A DNA stretch of 64,000 nt. It comes from Vicia villosa. Taxonomy: Eukaryota > Streptophyta > Magnoliopsida > Fabales > Fabaceae. The DNA lies in the NCBI RefSeq assembly GCF_029867415.1, contig NW_026705418.1, positions 636,447 through 700,446 on the forward strand, written 5' to 3'. Of this stretch, positions 24,139 to 37,347 are shown piece by piece. The translations under genes were made by a program, and so were the position numbers. Each line of letters opens with the position of its first letter. The stretch's first letter is position 1. The notes under the pieces were generated by a model, which was not told the DNA's origin, searched no databases, and saw only the letters and a list, made by a program, of their open reading frames with translations.

Positions 24139-25758
24139 GTGATCCTTGGAAAGAAAGATGATCCCATCAGAACAAGAGCATTCCTTAAGAACAATGCAGA
24201 ATGTCAATTAGGTCTTGTTTGTTTGATCGAGCCAACTTCTGTTGATCAAGCTCTAGAAGATCCAGACTGGATAATTGCCATGCAAGAAGAACTAAATCAA
24301 TTTACAAGGAATGATGTATGGGATTTGGTTCCTAGACCTAAAGGATTCAACATCATTGGTACAAAGTGGGTGTTCAGAAACAAGCTCAGTGAGAAGGGAG
24401 ATGTGGTAAGAAACAAAGCCAGACTGGTGGCTCAGGGATATAGTCAGCAAGAAGGGATTGACTATACAGAAACCTTTGCACCAGTGGCCAGGTTAGAATC
24501 TATTCGCTTATTGATTTCTTTTGCCACTCAACATAACATCACTCTGTATCAGATGGATGTTAAGAGTGCCTTCTTAAATGGCTATATAGATGAGGAAGTC
24601 TATGTCCACCAACCTCCTGGTTTTGAAGACACTAAGTCTCCAGAATATGTTTTCAAACTTAAGAAATCATTGTATGGATTGAAGCAAGCTCCCAGAGCTT
24701 GGTATGAAAGATTAAGTTCTTTCCTTTTGGACAATGGTTTCACTAGAGGTCAAGTGGATACGACTCTTTTCTGTAAAACATCTAAGAAGGATATTTTAAT
24801 TTGTCAAATTTATGTTGATGATATTATCTTTGGAACATCTAATGCTTCACTTGGAAAGGAGTTTGCTAAGTCTATGCAGGCTGAATTTGAAATGAGTATG
24901 ATGGGTGAACTCAAGTATTTCCTTGGGATTCAAATCAACCAAACTTCTGATGGAACTTATGTTCATCAAATGAAGTATGTTAAAGAACTTCTGAAGAAGT
25001 TTAATCTTTCTGAAAGCAAAGAAGCCAAAACTCCTATGCATCCAACATGTGTTCTAGGTAAGGATGAGGTAAGTAAGAAGGTATATCAGAAGTTGTACAG
25101 AGGTATGATTGGATCTCTTCTATACTTAACTGCTTCTAGACCTGACATTCTATTCAGTGTTTGTTTGTGTGCTAGATTCCAATTAGATCCTAGAGAATCT
25201 CACTTAACTGCTGTTAAGAGATTTCTGAGGTATCTGAAAGGTACTACTAATGTTGGTTTAGTCTACATAAGATCTAAAGAATACAACCTAGTAGGATTCT
25301 GTGATGCTGACTATGCTGGAGATAGAATTGAAAGAAAGAGTACTTCTGGAAGTTCTCAATTCCTTGGAAGTCATTTGATCTCCTGGTACAGCAAGAAGCA
25401 AGCTACCATAGCGCTCTCAACAACAGAAGCAGAATATGTTGCTGCTGCTGGGTGTAGCACACAAATGCTCTGGATGAAGAGTCAGCTAGAAGATTATCAG
25501 ATATATGAGAGTAACATTCCTATTTTTTATGATAATACTTCTGCTATATGTTTATCTAAGAATCCTATCTTACATTCAAAAGCTAAACATATTGAGATTA
25601 AACATCATTTTATGAGGGACTATGTTCAGAAGGGTGTTCTTTCTTTGAACTTTGTGGATACAGACCATCAATGGGCTGATATCTTTACAAAACCCCTTGC
25701 TGAAGATAGGTTTAAGTTCATTATGAAGAATATCAGTATGGACTTATGCCCAGAATGA
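24139..25758 (+). pseudogene. SIRE-type reverse transcriptase/RNase H domain, open
   Basis: 539 codons uninterrupted. RT: WIIAMQEELNQFTRNDVWDL, QMDVKSAFLNGY with D140, and the catalytic YVDD at residues 225-228. RNase H: D389 and D391 in GFCDADYAGD, E430 in LSTTEAEYVAAA, and H484 in HIEIKHHFM. The catalytic residues I can see are intact, but the domain is only the end of a pol interrupted upstream, so it is listed as part of a pseudogene. It continues in frame from integrase and ends at TGA 25756-25758. Confidence 0.92.
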
Positions 25759-26254
25759 GAAAATGAGAAGATCTGTGTATGAATAACTTCTGAAATGTGT
25801 TAGGACTAGGCAGCTATAAGAAGTTCTGATAATGATCAGTTAGAAGTTCTGATTATGTTATTACTAACATTTCATTATCTAAGTTGATTCAGAAGCTCTT
25901 TTAAAGTAAAACAGCTGTCACCAGTCTTTCCAGAAAATGAACACGTGTTCACCATTTTTGGACAAGCATGCGTGCAGTTGAGGAGACGCCGCCCTAGGTA
26001 ACTGTGCAAATCATTTCATTTTGTCACTTTATCTCTCCTAACGTCATTTCTCATTAAATGCATATTGATGTCATGTTTTTCTGTAATCATTTCATTTAAA
26101 CAGTTTTCTTTTTAGTTTATTTTCTTTCAAACCGTTTAAATAACCCGCTTCATCTTCATTTCATCTTTTTCACTCTCTCTCCATCTGTGCATCTCTTTCT
26201 CTGCATTCGTTCTTTCAAACCCTAGTTTGTGATCTGAAACCAAGCAACATCATC

Positions 26255-28603
26255 ATGAATCCTTCCTCTCAACTGGTATACAACAAGCACAGATACGCTC
26301 CTCTGAAGACTTGCTCCATTCCTCAGTCAGAACTGGAAGTTCTCTGTGAGTCCTTAGTAGACTTTGAAAATTTGAAAGCATATGGTTTCAAACCTGATGC
26401 TAAGCTCATGGCACAGGGATGGTCAAACTATCTGACTATATTGGTTGGACCAATTTACCCTGAACTGGTGAAAGATTTCTGGGTTCATGCAACCGTCACT
26501 CCAACCGCCATTATCTCCTTTGTGCTAGGGCATGAAGTTGTGATAACTGAGAAGTTAATCAGGAAGCTGTACCACTTAGACGATGAAGAAGGAGTCACTG
26601 GTCCTATTCCTGGCAGAGTTGATTGGTTCCAGGTTAAGAATCTGATTTCGTGTGTTACCGGTGTTGATTCAAGTAAAACTGGTACCTTGAAGCCGTTTTA
26701 TCAAGTTTGGGCTGAGATTATTTTGGGCTCTCTTCATCACAGAAAGAGATCCTTCTCTTCATCTTACATCAGTCCTGACCACAAGTACACTCTCTTCTGC
26801 GTCGGAAGAAGAATTGAAATCAACATCTCCAACATCATTTTTGAGAATCTGAAGTTGGCTATTGAAGAGTCAAGAGATGACGAACGTGCAAAGTATCCTC
26901 ATCTCCAAAGAAATGTTGTTCCTTTCGCCAGAATGATCTTAGACATTCTGATTGAAAGTGACCTGATGAACTCCCTAAGGACTATTAGAACACCTAACTT
27001 CTTTAGAGTCACTCGGGGTTCTATCTTCAATGGTCTAGACTTGCTGAGAATGGAACTTGTCAAGGAAATAACTGCTGTTCCCTTTGACATTCAACCCAGA
27101 AGAATTCCTGTTGCAGGTTTCCCTACTTTGTTCCAAGCAGAACTTTGCCAGGCGGTTAAGCTCTATTTGGAAGCTTCTGTGAGAAATCAATCTTCTATTG
27201 ATCCTGCATGGATTCGTGGAAGAGTGCTTCCTTCTCAAGTTGACCTCAAGAAGGAGGATAAGAAGAAGCGAGAGAAAAGGCTAAAGAGAAAGGCTGCAGA
27301 AGAAGCTGTCAAGAGAGAAACAAGGCAGAAGGTCACTTATGACCCTCTTAAGGTTAATTCCTTCGAGGCAATCAAAACAGGTAACTTCTCCAGGAAAGTG
27401 TACCAACCTCCACCTATCCAACCCTCTCCTTCTGAACCTCAAAACACCCTTACCTCTACAAATATCCCTCAGTCACCTCCTTCTGCACAAACTCCTACCC
27501 CCATATCACCTTTACCTAATAGCTTGTAAACACCATCATCTTCTCAAGTTCTCAACCCTACCCCCATAACTACCATCCTTCCCACACCCACAGATATACC
27601 TTTCTCATCAACCCCCTTCATTGATATTTCATCCTCTTCAAACACTGCACCTCCATCTTCTCTATCCCATCCCCTAACTATTAGAAAATCCAACCCTTAC
27701 TGCCTTCTCTACCCTGACTACAAATTCACCTTCAACCAACCTGAACCTGAACCCCATATCTACCTGGAGTTGTTCAGAAATGAAGTGATTAGCAGGCTTG
27801 ACCTTCTGAAGGATGCTTTCCTCAATGGTCTTGATGATGTTTCTACGAGAAACCTCTGGAGAAGCTTTCGCCAGGATTTTCAAGTAGGAGCTATGGGAGT
27901 ACAGAAGAGACTAGTGGCTGCTGCCCCTGGTTATGCTGGTTATCTTCTGGAGGGTGATAATGGTATCTACTATCATGCCCTAAGAAACAGGGTCGCTGTA
28001 GAAGAGAAGAGATTTGTGGATGAGCTGGAAGAAGCAAGAATTGCTGCTGCAATGGAAGCTAACCCTTGCAGGGAGATTGTGGTCTGGAGACCTCAATATC
28101 CTGTTCTGCTCGGAGACTTCAGGACTCTCTTTGAATTTCTGAGGGAAAACCCTTCTGAGGAAGACCCAAGCTTGGTCATTCCAGAAGTTGTTGACCCACC
28201 AGAAGTTGAAGGTCCTTCTGCTCCTAGGAATCTTGCTGCCATTCTTCAGGCTCTTGAGAATGGAGATTCTGAGGTTCCTGCTGCAGAGTATGGAGATGCT
28301 TCTATGGAAGAAGCAGATGCTGAAGATCATGTTGCTGAAAGCATTCCTGTTGAGGAAAATCCTGCAAATGATCTGACTATGGAAGCTACGGATCAGCATG
28401 CCATCCCTCTAGAAAGAAGTTGTGAAGCTTCTTCTGATGAACCTTCTCGTCTTGCAAGGACTTTGGAAGTCATTTAGAAGAACCAGGATGAGCAGAGATC
28501 AATCAACGCTGAGTTTTGTGCTTTCATGGAAAGGCAGAATGAGAGCAACAATGGGATTCATGATATGCTGGCCAAGATCATGTCAAAGCTAGGGTCATCT
28601 TAG
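26255..28603 (+). pseudogene. Post-pol 'env-like' ORF of the SIRE-type element
   Basis: One frame of 783 codons including the final TAG, broken by TAA at 27527-27529 and TAG at 28475-28477. It starts MNPSSQLVYNKHRYAPLKT, 496 bases after pol. Residues about 50-300 form a mixed, probably globular region (KLMAQGWSNYLTILVGPIYP, LIRKLYHLDDEEG). I think this resembles the 'putative plant transposon protein' domain of legume repeats, but have not verified it. Residues 325-360 are very basic (KKEDKKKREKRLKRKAAEEA), then a proline/serine-rich linker, then a C-terminal acidic part with a coiled-coil-like NRVAVEEKRFVDELEEARIAAAM. No clear signal peptide or membrane segment is seen, so 'env-like' describes position only. 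Confidence 0.8.
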
Positions 28604-29671
28604 ATTGAGTCTTAGATTGTTTTCTTTTGCTGTGCTGCATCTGTTTTTCTTTGCATCTTCCCTTGCCCTTCCTCTTGTACTTTTGAACCTTTTCTCCGTG
28701 CTTAATGAAAATTATCCTTTTTTAATTGTTTGTCTTTTTGTTTTTTCATCTGAATCTTTTATGTTTTTGATGTTATGACAAAAAGGGGGAGAAAAATGTG
28801 ATAAATGATCTGATTTATTTTATCAGTTGCTGGGAGAAAGGCTCCACAATTCTAACAGAACTTGCAAATTTCTATGTCTTTGAGTGTTGTTTTGCAGGAA
28901 TTGAAGATCCTCTTTAAAGCTCAACATGAGAAGCAAAGACATGGGGAAAAGCAATTCTATAAAGAATTAAGCTCATGGAAATTGAAGCAAGTTAAGTGCT
29001 ATAAAGCTTCAAGAATCAGAAGCAAGAAGGAAGAATGTTCTGATATTCTGATGATAGAATATACTTTCATTCTTATTCTTTATATGTTCTGATGCATGTT
29101 TTTAGTTACAAAATATGCTCTGCAACATTATGTTTGTGTGCTCTGATACATAATTCTATGTTCTGATTCATTCATCCTGACTTTTGTCGTTTAGTTTGTT
29201 CTGTAACATTTCAGGATGTAGAGATGCTCTGATGATGCTCTGGTACATTCAACAATGTTCTGATACAATCTAGCATGCAATGACTCAAGAAGAAATTCAA
29301 GCTCTGAAGCTGTCCAATGGAAGCAAGAATCAGAAGCTATGAATATTCTGAAGATCTAGGAAATTCAAGTTCTGAAGCTGTCCTATGGAAGTAAGAATCA
29401 GAAGATATGAATGTTCTGAAGATCTAAGCATATGTGAACGTCTCAACTGAAATACTCAAGGAAGTCTTTTATTTATAAAACTCTTCTAGTATTTATTTCG
29501 GGGGGAGATTATTTATCTCAGGGGGAGATTGTTAATCTCAGGGGGAGACATATTCACACAATGTTTATATGCTTATGCTATAGCTGTGTAATTGTCTTTA
29601 GCCGTCTGATATTCTGATCGCAAATTCATATCATTTATGTATGTTTTTGTCATCATCAAAAAGGGGGAGAT
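28604..29671 (+). other. 3' untranslated region with several PPT-like tracts, SIRE-type element
   Basis: No supported gene in about 1 kb. PPT-like runs occur at about 28773-28789 (aaaaagggggagaaa), 29498-29508, 29519-29529 and 29538-29549, and directly before the LTR at 29658-29671 (aaaaagggggagat). Between them a repeat around ttctgaagatct and gaagctgtcc is present twice (about 29300-29420). Confidence 0.7.
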
Positions 29672-30813
29672 TGTTAGAACAAGATTTGTTCTGATCAATA
29701 TTCTTAGTTTTGATGATAACAAGCATATGAATTTTGTATGAGATAATGTGGTACTCTAATACTATGCAATTTCCATTTCAGGAGTTATATAAAGAGTATG
29801 CACAAAATCAGCGCAAGAAGCACTGACTCAGAAGGTTCAGCATGCAACATCAGAACATGGTCTGGCAAGACATCAGAAGATGGTCAAGCAGAATCAGAAC
29901 ATGGGTCTATGGAAGCATCAGAAGAACTTGAGATCAGAAGCAGAAGCACTGAAGTTCTCGTGGTATCACGCTCAGAAGCACTTCAAGGTCAGAAGACAAG
30001 AAGATGCTCTGCACCAAGCTGTTTGACTCTGATGACATTCAAACGTTGTTTACACAAACATCAGATCAGAAGCAAGTACTAGACTAGCAGGCTACTCTGA
30101 CTGACAAAAGGAACGTTAGAAGCTATTAAAGGCAACGTCAGTAGACACAGCGGAAACAAGGCTCGAGGTAGTTGTCAAAAGAGCGAAACATTAAATGCAA
30201 TGCTATACGGAATACGCAAAGCATTAAATGCTCCCAACGGTTATCTTCTCAAGTGCCTATAAATATGAAGTTCTGATGAGAAGCAAGGTTACAACTTACG
30301 AACTCTGAACCAACTTGCACAAACGATGTTCAAATTCAAAAGCTCTCAAACTTCATCATCAAGCTCACTACATTGCTGTTGTAATATCTTAGTGAGATTT
30401 AAGCTTAAACTTAAGAGAAAATCACAGTTGTGATAATAGCTTTATAAGAAGCATTGTAACTCTTAAAAGAATTTATTTACATTTAGTTGTAAGAACTAGA
30501 GTGATCAGGTTGTTGATCAGTATACTCTAGCATGTCTTAGAAGTTGTCTAAGCAGTTTGTTTCTAGAGTGATCAGGTTGTGATCAGGATACTCTAGAAGA
30601 CTTAGCAGTTGTCTAAGTGGAAAACCATTGTAATCAAGTGTGATTAGTGGATTAAATCCTCAGGTGAGGTAAATCACTCCAAGGGGGTGGACTGAAGTAG
30701 TTTAGTTAACAACGAACCAGGATAAAAATCATTGTGCAAATTGTTTTAATCTTACAAGTTTTAAAGCTACACTTATTCAAAGCCCCCCTTTCTAAGTGTT
30801 TTTCTATCCTTCA
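29672..30813 (+). repeat. 3' LTR of the SIRE-type element
   Basis: 1,142 bases matching 19582-20722 with about 20 differences. TATA box copy at 30258-30266. Followed by tgaac, the second target copy. Confidence 0.95.
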
Positions 30814-30818
30814 TGAAC

Positions 30819-33540
30819 TTCTTTTGTTATTTTGAATGCAATATGGTATGAAACAGAGTCGAATCTCTGTGGAGAATAAGGCACCACAAGAGACAAACTA
30901 ATGCTGGAGAGACTTGGAAAAGAGAGATAAAACTCTGGATAAAAAGATAATAGGAGCGTCTAAGAGTGACATTGAATAAGGTGAAAAACACTTGGGACTG
31001 CGACATCTAATGATTGGCTTTGGACGACAACAAAGTAACATGACATCCAATCACTAGCTTTGGACGACAACAAAATAACATGATATCCAATCACTGGCTT
31101 TGGATGGCAACAAAATAACATGACATCCAATCACTGGATTTGGATGGCAAACAACATATTATGACATCCGATACTGGATTGGGATGGCAAAAATGATGAC
31201 ATCCAATCACTGGCTTTGGATGGTGACAACATATTAAGACATCCGATTACTGGCTTTGGATGGCAACAACATATTATGACATCCGATACTGGCTTGGGAT
31301 GGCAAACAATAGATTATGACATCCGATACTGGCTTGGGATAGCAAACAACAGATTATGACATCCGATACTGGCTTGGGATGACAAACAACAGATTATGAC
31401 ATCCTATTATTGGCTTGGGATGGAAAACAACGATTATGGCATCCAGTTACTGGCTTTGGATGAAGGAAAAGTTTATGACACCCAATTAATGGCTTTGGAT
31501 GAAAGAAAATATTTTGACCTCCAATTACTGGCTTTGGACGACGACAAAAGATTGTGATATCCAATTACTAGCTTTGGATGACAACAAAATTACGACATCC
31601 AATTACTCGCTTTGGATGGAAGAAAAGATTATTAGATCCAATTCCTTGCTTTGGATAGAAACAACAAAATCTAATTACTGGCTTTGGATGGAGGAAAAGT
31701 TCATGACATCCAATTACTGGCTTTTGGAAAGCCACAAGAGATCTAGACATCTAATTACTGGCTTTGGATCGTAACAAAAGAATATGATATCCAATTACTG
31801 GCTTTGGATGAAAGGAAGAAGCAACACGTACAAGAATGGCATTGGACGGAAAGATGGTCAGGCGGATATACATCTGCTTTGGTAGGTGCCAAATAAGTTG
31901 GGCTTAGACCACAAGGTAAGACGTCGATAACAACGGAATCTCGAAAGAATGTGAATGAGTATGAATTTTGTTTTGATGCATGATATTGAATTTTTTTATG
32001 TATGATATGTGAATGATCAATGTAATGCAATTGTATACGACAACTGAGGTAGACTCTTTTGTGAGGGAAGATTGGAACTCTGACTCCTCAACACAAGAAC
32101 ACTGCCAACATGGTTTTGTCACACCGATGATCCTTTTGAGAAGGACTGATAAACTGCTTGGGGATCGCTGAAGGAGACTTCCCCTGACTGGCTGATCATT
32201 AACTGATCGTTGCTTCAGTTTTTGAAATGAATGTTAGGGAATAATTGCCCCAGTATAAGTCTTGAACAACAGGATCTTAAAGTAACGTTCCCTTGATAGG
32301 ATCACTGATCAAGTTTCTCGACTGTTTGAACTTCCTTGAAAGATGAGTACTTACTTGCAAATAAAATGTTCATTCAAAAATGGTAATTTTAATGCAGTGC
32401 TCAAAGCATATTTAGAAATCAAAGTCATTTATTGGAAAGATGCAAAGCAAAGTAATCAAAGGTCCAAACATAGTGGTCTAGACATTCAAAGTGAAAAATG
32501 AAGAAAAGGTATGGCAAAACAAATGATTCGCAAAAATCTTTAGGAGTCAGGTTAACGCAACCTTGTTGTAGTATGCTTTCAAAATAAACCTTGCATCAAT
32601 TAGGTCATTTGAGGGTTGTAACGTGGCTTGGTTCACGATTTTAGATACAAAGGATATAGGCTCAAAATTATTTGTACCCACCCCATTCTTCGCGATGACC
32701 TTCATTCCTACGTTAAACTAATTCAAAATATGCATTCAAGTTCCAAGAGGCTTTTGGAATTGCACCTATTCATGTGATGATAGCTCATAAGCCAAGAGAA
32801 TTCTTGAGACGGCATTCACTTATTCCTTTTGATAGTCACAACATTTCATTGGTGTTCTAGGAATTTATTGACTTCTCTTTTTTCTTTTGATATCCCTAAC
32901 TTTTGCCTGAATTGTTTCTTTTTTAGATCACAGTCAGCGGGATGCCCCAACTTTTGCCTAAGTCTCATTCATAGGTTTTGACTTAGCGGGCTTTTTTCTT
33001 TGATATTGGAAAGATAGTGACTGCCTTGATAATGATTAATGATAACCTCTTGGTCACATTTGATTGAAACCCTTATTGAAAGGTGTACTTAATGATTCTC
33101 TTGAAATTGAATGCACAACCAAATTAACTGAGAACTACCCTACCCCGGGTTAAAATTGCAGGTTTTTTCGTTTAAAAAGAAACTCCAACTTCGAAGGCTC
33201 AAAGGGTTTGACAAGGGATTAACTTCCTTATTTCTCCAGTGTTTGGGAATTGAAACAATGCATGTACATCATCAGTAAAGTTTTATTTGAAAGCATACAA
33301 TTCAACAATTTGGGTATTTTGTTCTCATCATCCTCCCTCCAATCTTTGCATAAACAAAAGTTTGGTAAAAGAAAGTGAACAAGAGATTTTTTTTAAAGCA
33401 TAAAGATAAACACAAGGGATTGAATTGAATCAAAATATGCAATGCTCATTTCATTAAAATTAAACATTCAAGAACAAACAAAGGTAAATGCAGTACAAAA
33501 AACAAAATAAGGAAATTGCAAACAGAAAGTAACAAGGCCT
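30819..33540 (-). other. Noncoding 3' region of M2
   Basis: No gene supported. The region 31001-31820 is a 40-bp tandem array. The part 32690-33360 matches, in reverse complement, 40680-41600 inside E: shared features include gacttaggcaaaa, the run around caattcccaaac, and an accaggggcag-like segment. It is therefore the shared 3' noncoding segment of this Tat/Ogre group. The gag-to-noncoding jump near 33540 shows that pol was deleted here. Confidence 0.65.
31001..31820 (-). repeat. 40-bp tandem repeat in the M2 3' region
   Basis: About 20 copies of a unit containing gacatccaattactggctt. The ggctt box recurs at 31016, 31056, 31096 and 31136 (exactly 40 bases), later with units of 39-60 bases and more decay. 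Open frames here are artefacts of the repeat. Confidence 0.88.
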
Positions 33541-34274
33541 AGTGACTAGTCAGTGATGAGGAGGAGCTATCCTGTCTGAAACACTTGGCTTTATGGAGAC
33601 AACATGGCTTGTTCTGTCTTCAGCCACACTGATTTGGCAAGGGATTGTTGACAATATTGGGATTGGTATCCTTGAAATATATCATATTTTCCTTAATCAA
33701 CTCTTGCACTCTAGTCTTCAATGCATAGCAATGTTCCAAATCGTGACCAGCACCACCTTGATGGTATTCACAATGGAGATCAGGTCGGAAACCTTTTGGA
33801 GGAGGGTCTCGAGGCGGAGGTGGAGCCCTAGTTGTAATAAACCCTTTATGAACCAACGCGGGATACAATTCAGTGTATGACATAGGAATTGGATCAAAGT
33901 GGGTGTCAACGCAGTTCTGATTCTGATTAGCAGCTTGAGGTTAAGGAACTTGAACTTGTGGAGCCTTGGACGCAGGAGCAACTGTAACTACAATTGTCTG
34001 ATCATAGTTATTAAACCTTTGACGAGGTCTTCTGCCTTCATCAATTATAGAATTTGTCTCATTCTCTTTCTTCTTGTGGAAGATTCCGTAAGACTTCCTT
34101 GCCCCATTAGAAGATTCAGCAGCATTGGCAACCTTGCCATTCTTGATTCCCTCCTCTAGCCTTTGACCAATAGTCACCAAGTCAGTAAAGTTGGAGGACA
34201 TACTTCCAATCATCTTCTCCCAATATAAGAGTGAGAGAGTATCCATGAACATTCCAGTCAATTCTTTTTCAGCC
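33541..34274 (-). pseudogene. M2 gag, C-terminal fragment
   Basis: Minus frame from the junction at 34274 leftward: WEKMIGSMSSNFTDLVTIGQ, then a lysine/arginine-rich stretch, a TAA near 33941, then in the same frame MSYTELYPALVHKGFITTR and a knuckle-like HCEYHQGGAGHDLEHCYAL. The last part degrades before 33600. This is the Tat/Ogre-type gag C-terminus. The 14.5-kb element E separates it from the fragment at 48793. The five bases 34270-34274 (cagcc) are the E target duplication. Confidence 0.82.
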
Positions 34275-36314
34275 TGTCATACCCCAAAATTTGCCCTCCT
34301 CTATGCATCTTCAATGGCTCAAGGTTCAAAGGCTTATTCAAGTCACTCTCTCCTAATCAAAGATCTCCAAAACTAGGGTTTTCATTTTTATCAAAGGATT
34401 GTGAATATTCAAGGCCTCAAATGGATCTCAAGATCTCTCATATGTATCACGGCACCTCCATGTCAAGAGTCAAGCTTCTATTCCAAGGATTGCTCACTCA
34501 ATGGCTCAGACGACCAATAATCGACTATGTTGACTTAAAAGTCAACTATAGTCAAAGTATAGTCAAAACTCCTGACTTTTTGTCAACATCAAGTATTTGA
34601 AGTGATATCCATCATTTGATCAAAGATTGATCATGATCCATTAATAAAAACTCAGAAATGAATAAATTTCAAAAGTTCAAATTAGGGTTTTTATAGGAAA
34701 AGTTAACTCAACTTTGACTGATCATAACTTTCACATGGAGCATCAAAAATTTCCCAACCAAAGCATATTTTGAAGGAAATTTGATTCTCTACAACTTTGT
34801 CTCTCACAAGCCAATGCTAGAATTGCTTCATTCAAGAGATATGGTCCAAGAGATTATAGTTCCTCCAAAAAGTCAATAAAATATACCTTTTGGGTCAAAG
34901 CTCATAACTTGAGCATGGAAACTCCAATTGATATGAAACCAAAGGCATCATTTAGAGGACTCTTTAAGCTTTCCAAAAAGCCCTAGAACATGGTCATATG
35001 AGAAAAATTGAAGGAGATACAAGGCTCGAAAATTGGTCGATTTTGGAGAAATACACAAAGGGCAAAGTGGAAACTTTTGAGTTCTTAACCAAATGGGCCT
35101 AAATCTTTAGCTCCAAACAGGTCCATAGGCCTTTTAAATCACATTTAATCAATTATTTTATTTTTATAATGTTTATTTCATTTATTTGAATTTTTAATTC
35201 TTTTAAATATAAATAAATCATTATGAAAGTGAAAAATTAGTTTTAAATCAAGGATTAATATTTCCAAACCAAATCCAATAATCCAAATATCATTATTTTT
35301 GATAAAAATTCGTGATAATAGGATGAGAAAGGATTAAATCAAGATTGAAGGCAAAAATAGAAAGAAATCATATATTTTTGAATCAATTTTATATTTCTCC
35401 AAGAGCCAAAGATCCAAGCCCATGCTGAACCCTAATTGAATCCATATATATTCTAAAATATTCACGGGGAGAGGGGGGACGAAAAAAATAGCAAGCCGTT
35501 AGGGTTTTTTGGCCAAAGAACTAGGGTTCAAAGTTGCAAGAAAATTCATAAATTAGGGCAAGAAGGATCTTCTCCCACAGCCAAGATCAACGAGTTCAAG
35601 GCTCTGAATCATGATCCTGAGATTGTTAGACACCATTCCCGACCATTATTGAAGCTCACGACGCACCAGAACGAGCCAATTCGAATTGCACCATTGGTAA
35701 GGACTTTCATACTTCTAAACTCGCCATTCAAGCATTATGGACTGATTTAAGGCATACAGGTACGTTCATGGTGATGTTTAGGTTTGTCTTCAACCTTCGT
35801 TTTTGATTTTATGCGCTTGAACCCGACCCCACCATTGTTAGGGCATTGAGAACAATATCTTCGTTTTCTTAGGTACAAGAGATGTCTTGGAAAACTAACG
35901 CCATATTTAGATGCAGGGGACCCCATTTAATAGATCTGGGCAGTTTGTATGTATTGTGCAATCGTTTTTACAGGGTTTCCATGATGGCAGAAGATGTTCG
36001 CACGCGTATGAAGAATCCGTAGGAGAATTCGTGGGTGATTCTGCATGAAAATCCACAGGTGCGGAGGTTAGTGATGATGAATAGTGGGGAACGCAAGTGG
36101 ATCACACGTGGGGCATTGCGTATGGACGGTCAGCAATTGATTCTCTCTCCCCGTTCGCCATTGGTCCGTCAAAGAGGTCAAACGCACATTCTCTCTTCCT
36201 CATTGGCCAGGACGTGGAGCATAGGGCCTACATTGACTCCTTTTCCAATTAATATTCAATGAGTTTTGTTTATATTTATTGTTTAATGATTATTATACTG
36301 ACGAATGATAAAAT

Positions 36315-36375
36315 TGGCTCAAATGGCAAGGGGATTGTAGTGCAATTACCATGTCCTGGGTTCGATCCCCAGGTT
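36315..36375 (+). other. tRNA-like A/B-box module in the E LTR
   Basis: tggctcaaatggcaagg (A-box-like) then gggttcgatcccc (B box, 36358-36370) flanked by cctgg/ccagg arms, as in a tRNA T-arm. The copy in the other LTR is at 47412-47472. Too degenerate and short for a tRNA gene; probably a SINE or tRNA relic. Confidence 0.5.
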
Positions 36376-37347
36376 TCTATATAATTTTACAAATGACAAG
36401 CTTCTTGATCCAGCGCTCACAATCAAGATAGGGCTATAATGCACCCCACGCCTCAGCCAATGGATCTGCCTCAGCTCGAGATCCAATGTCCCAGGCTGCG
36501 AGCTCACGGTGGACCCTCCCAAAGCGCATCCTATACAATCAGGCCCCAGGTTTTTGTTTTACTTGTTTTTTTTGTATTGTTTGTATTTTGTTTTTATTAG
36601 AATAAATGTTTTTTTATTTAGTTTATTTATTTTAATTAGAATATAAATCAGGATTTATAATATGGTTAGGATCAATATTGTAATTATTCCCGACTATTTC
36701 CCCGATCATTTTTCTCGATTTTTTGAGTTTATTTATTTATTTATTTATTTATTATTATTTTTTTTTTAATAATAAGAAATCACATAAAACCCTAGAATAC
36801 CCTAGAATAAGTTTATCATAGTGCTAGGGTTTGTCCGATCCCATTAGCTTTTTTTAGCCATAATAATAAGATTTAATTTATTATTCGCTTCGATTAAATA
36901 AATTGATCGCGGTGGGTAATAATCCAATAATTATTTAATCATTAAATAAAAATTAATATAATAATTATTTTTCTAAATGGTTTTAACCAAAGCTATTGGT
37001 TACGATGACTAGCATTTCCCCTTTATAAAATTCGTTATTATTCGTAATTAAATCTATTGATTATAAGGAGTATTGATAAATTAATAATTAAATAATTCTA
37101 AAATACATTCAATTTGCTAAAAGTGATAATCGAATCTATCGATTAGAATTGCCAGTAATTTTTATTAATCTGTTAATTATGGTGATCAAACCTATTGATC
37201 ATTGCGATTAATAGTGCATATTTAAAATCAGGGTTGTACGCTCAATCTTAAAACAATTTTCAAGTAACAAATTCAAAACTACGATAGGCCATTCAAAAAG
37301 CCTTCCAACCATATCATATCAAATTCAAAGGCGTACAACCTTGTGCC

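Larger units (their letters stand above)
19582..30813 (+). mobile_element. SIRE/Maximus-type Ty1/copia element
   Basis: 11,232 bases, LTRs of 1,141 and 1,142 bases, target duplication tgaac at 19577-19581 and 30814-30818, tRNA-Met-type PBS after the left LTR and PPT aaaagggggagat before the right one. Order: gag, protease, integrase, RT/RNase H, then a long extra frame in the env-like position, which defines the SIRE lineage. I count about 20 differences between the LTRs (roughly 98% identity), so it is older than the Tork-like copy. Frameshifts and stops make it inactive. Confidence 0.95.
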
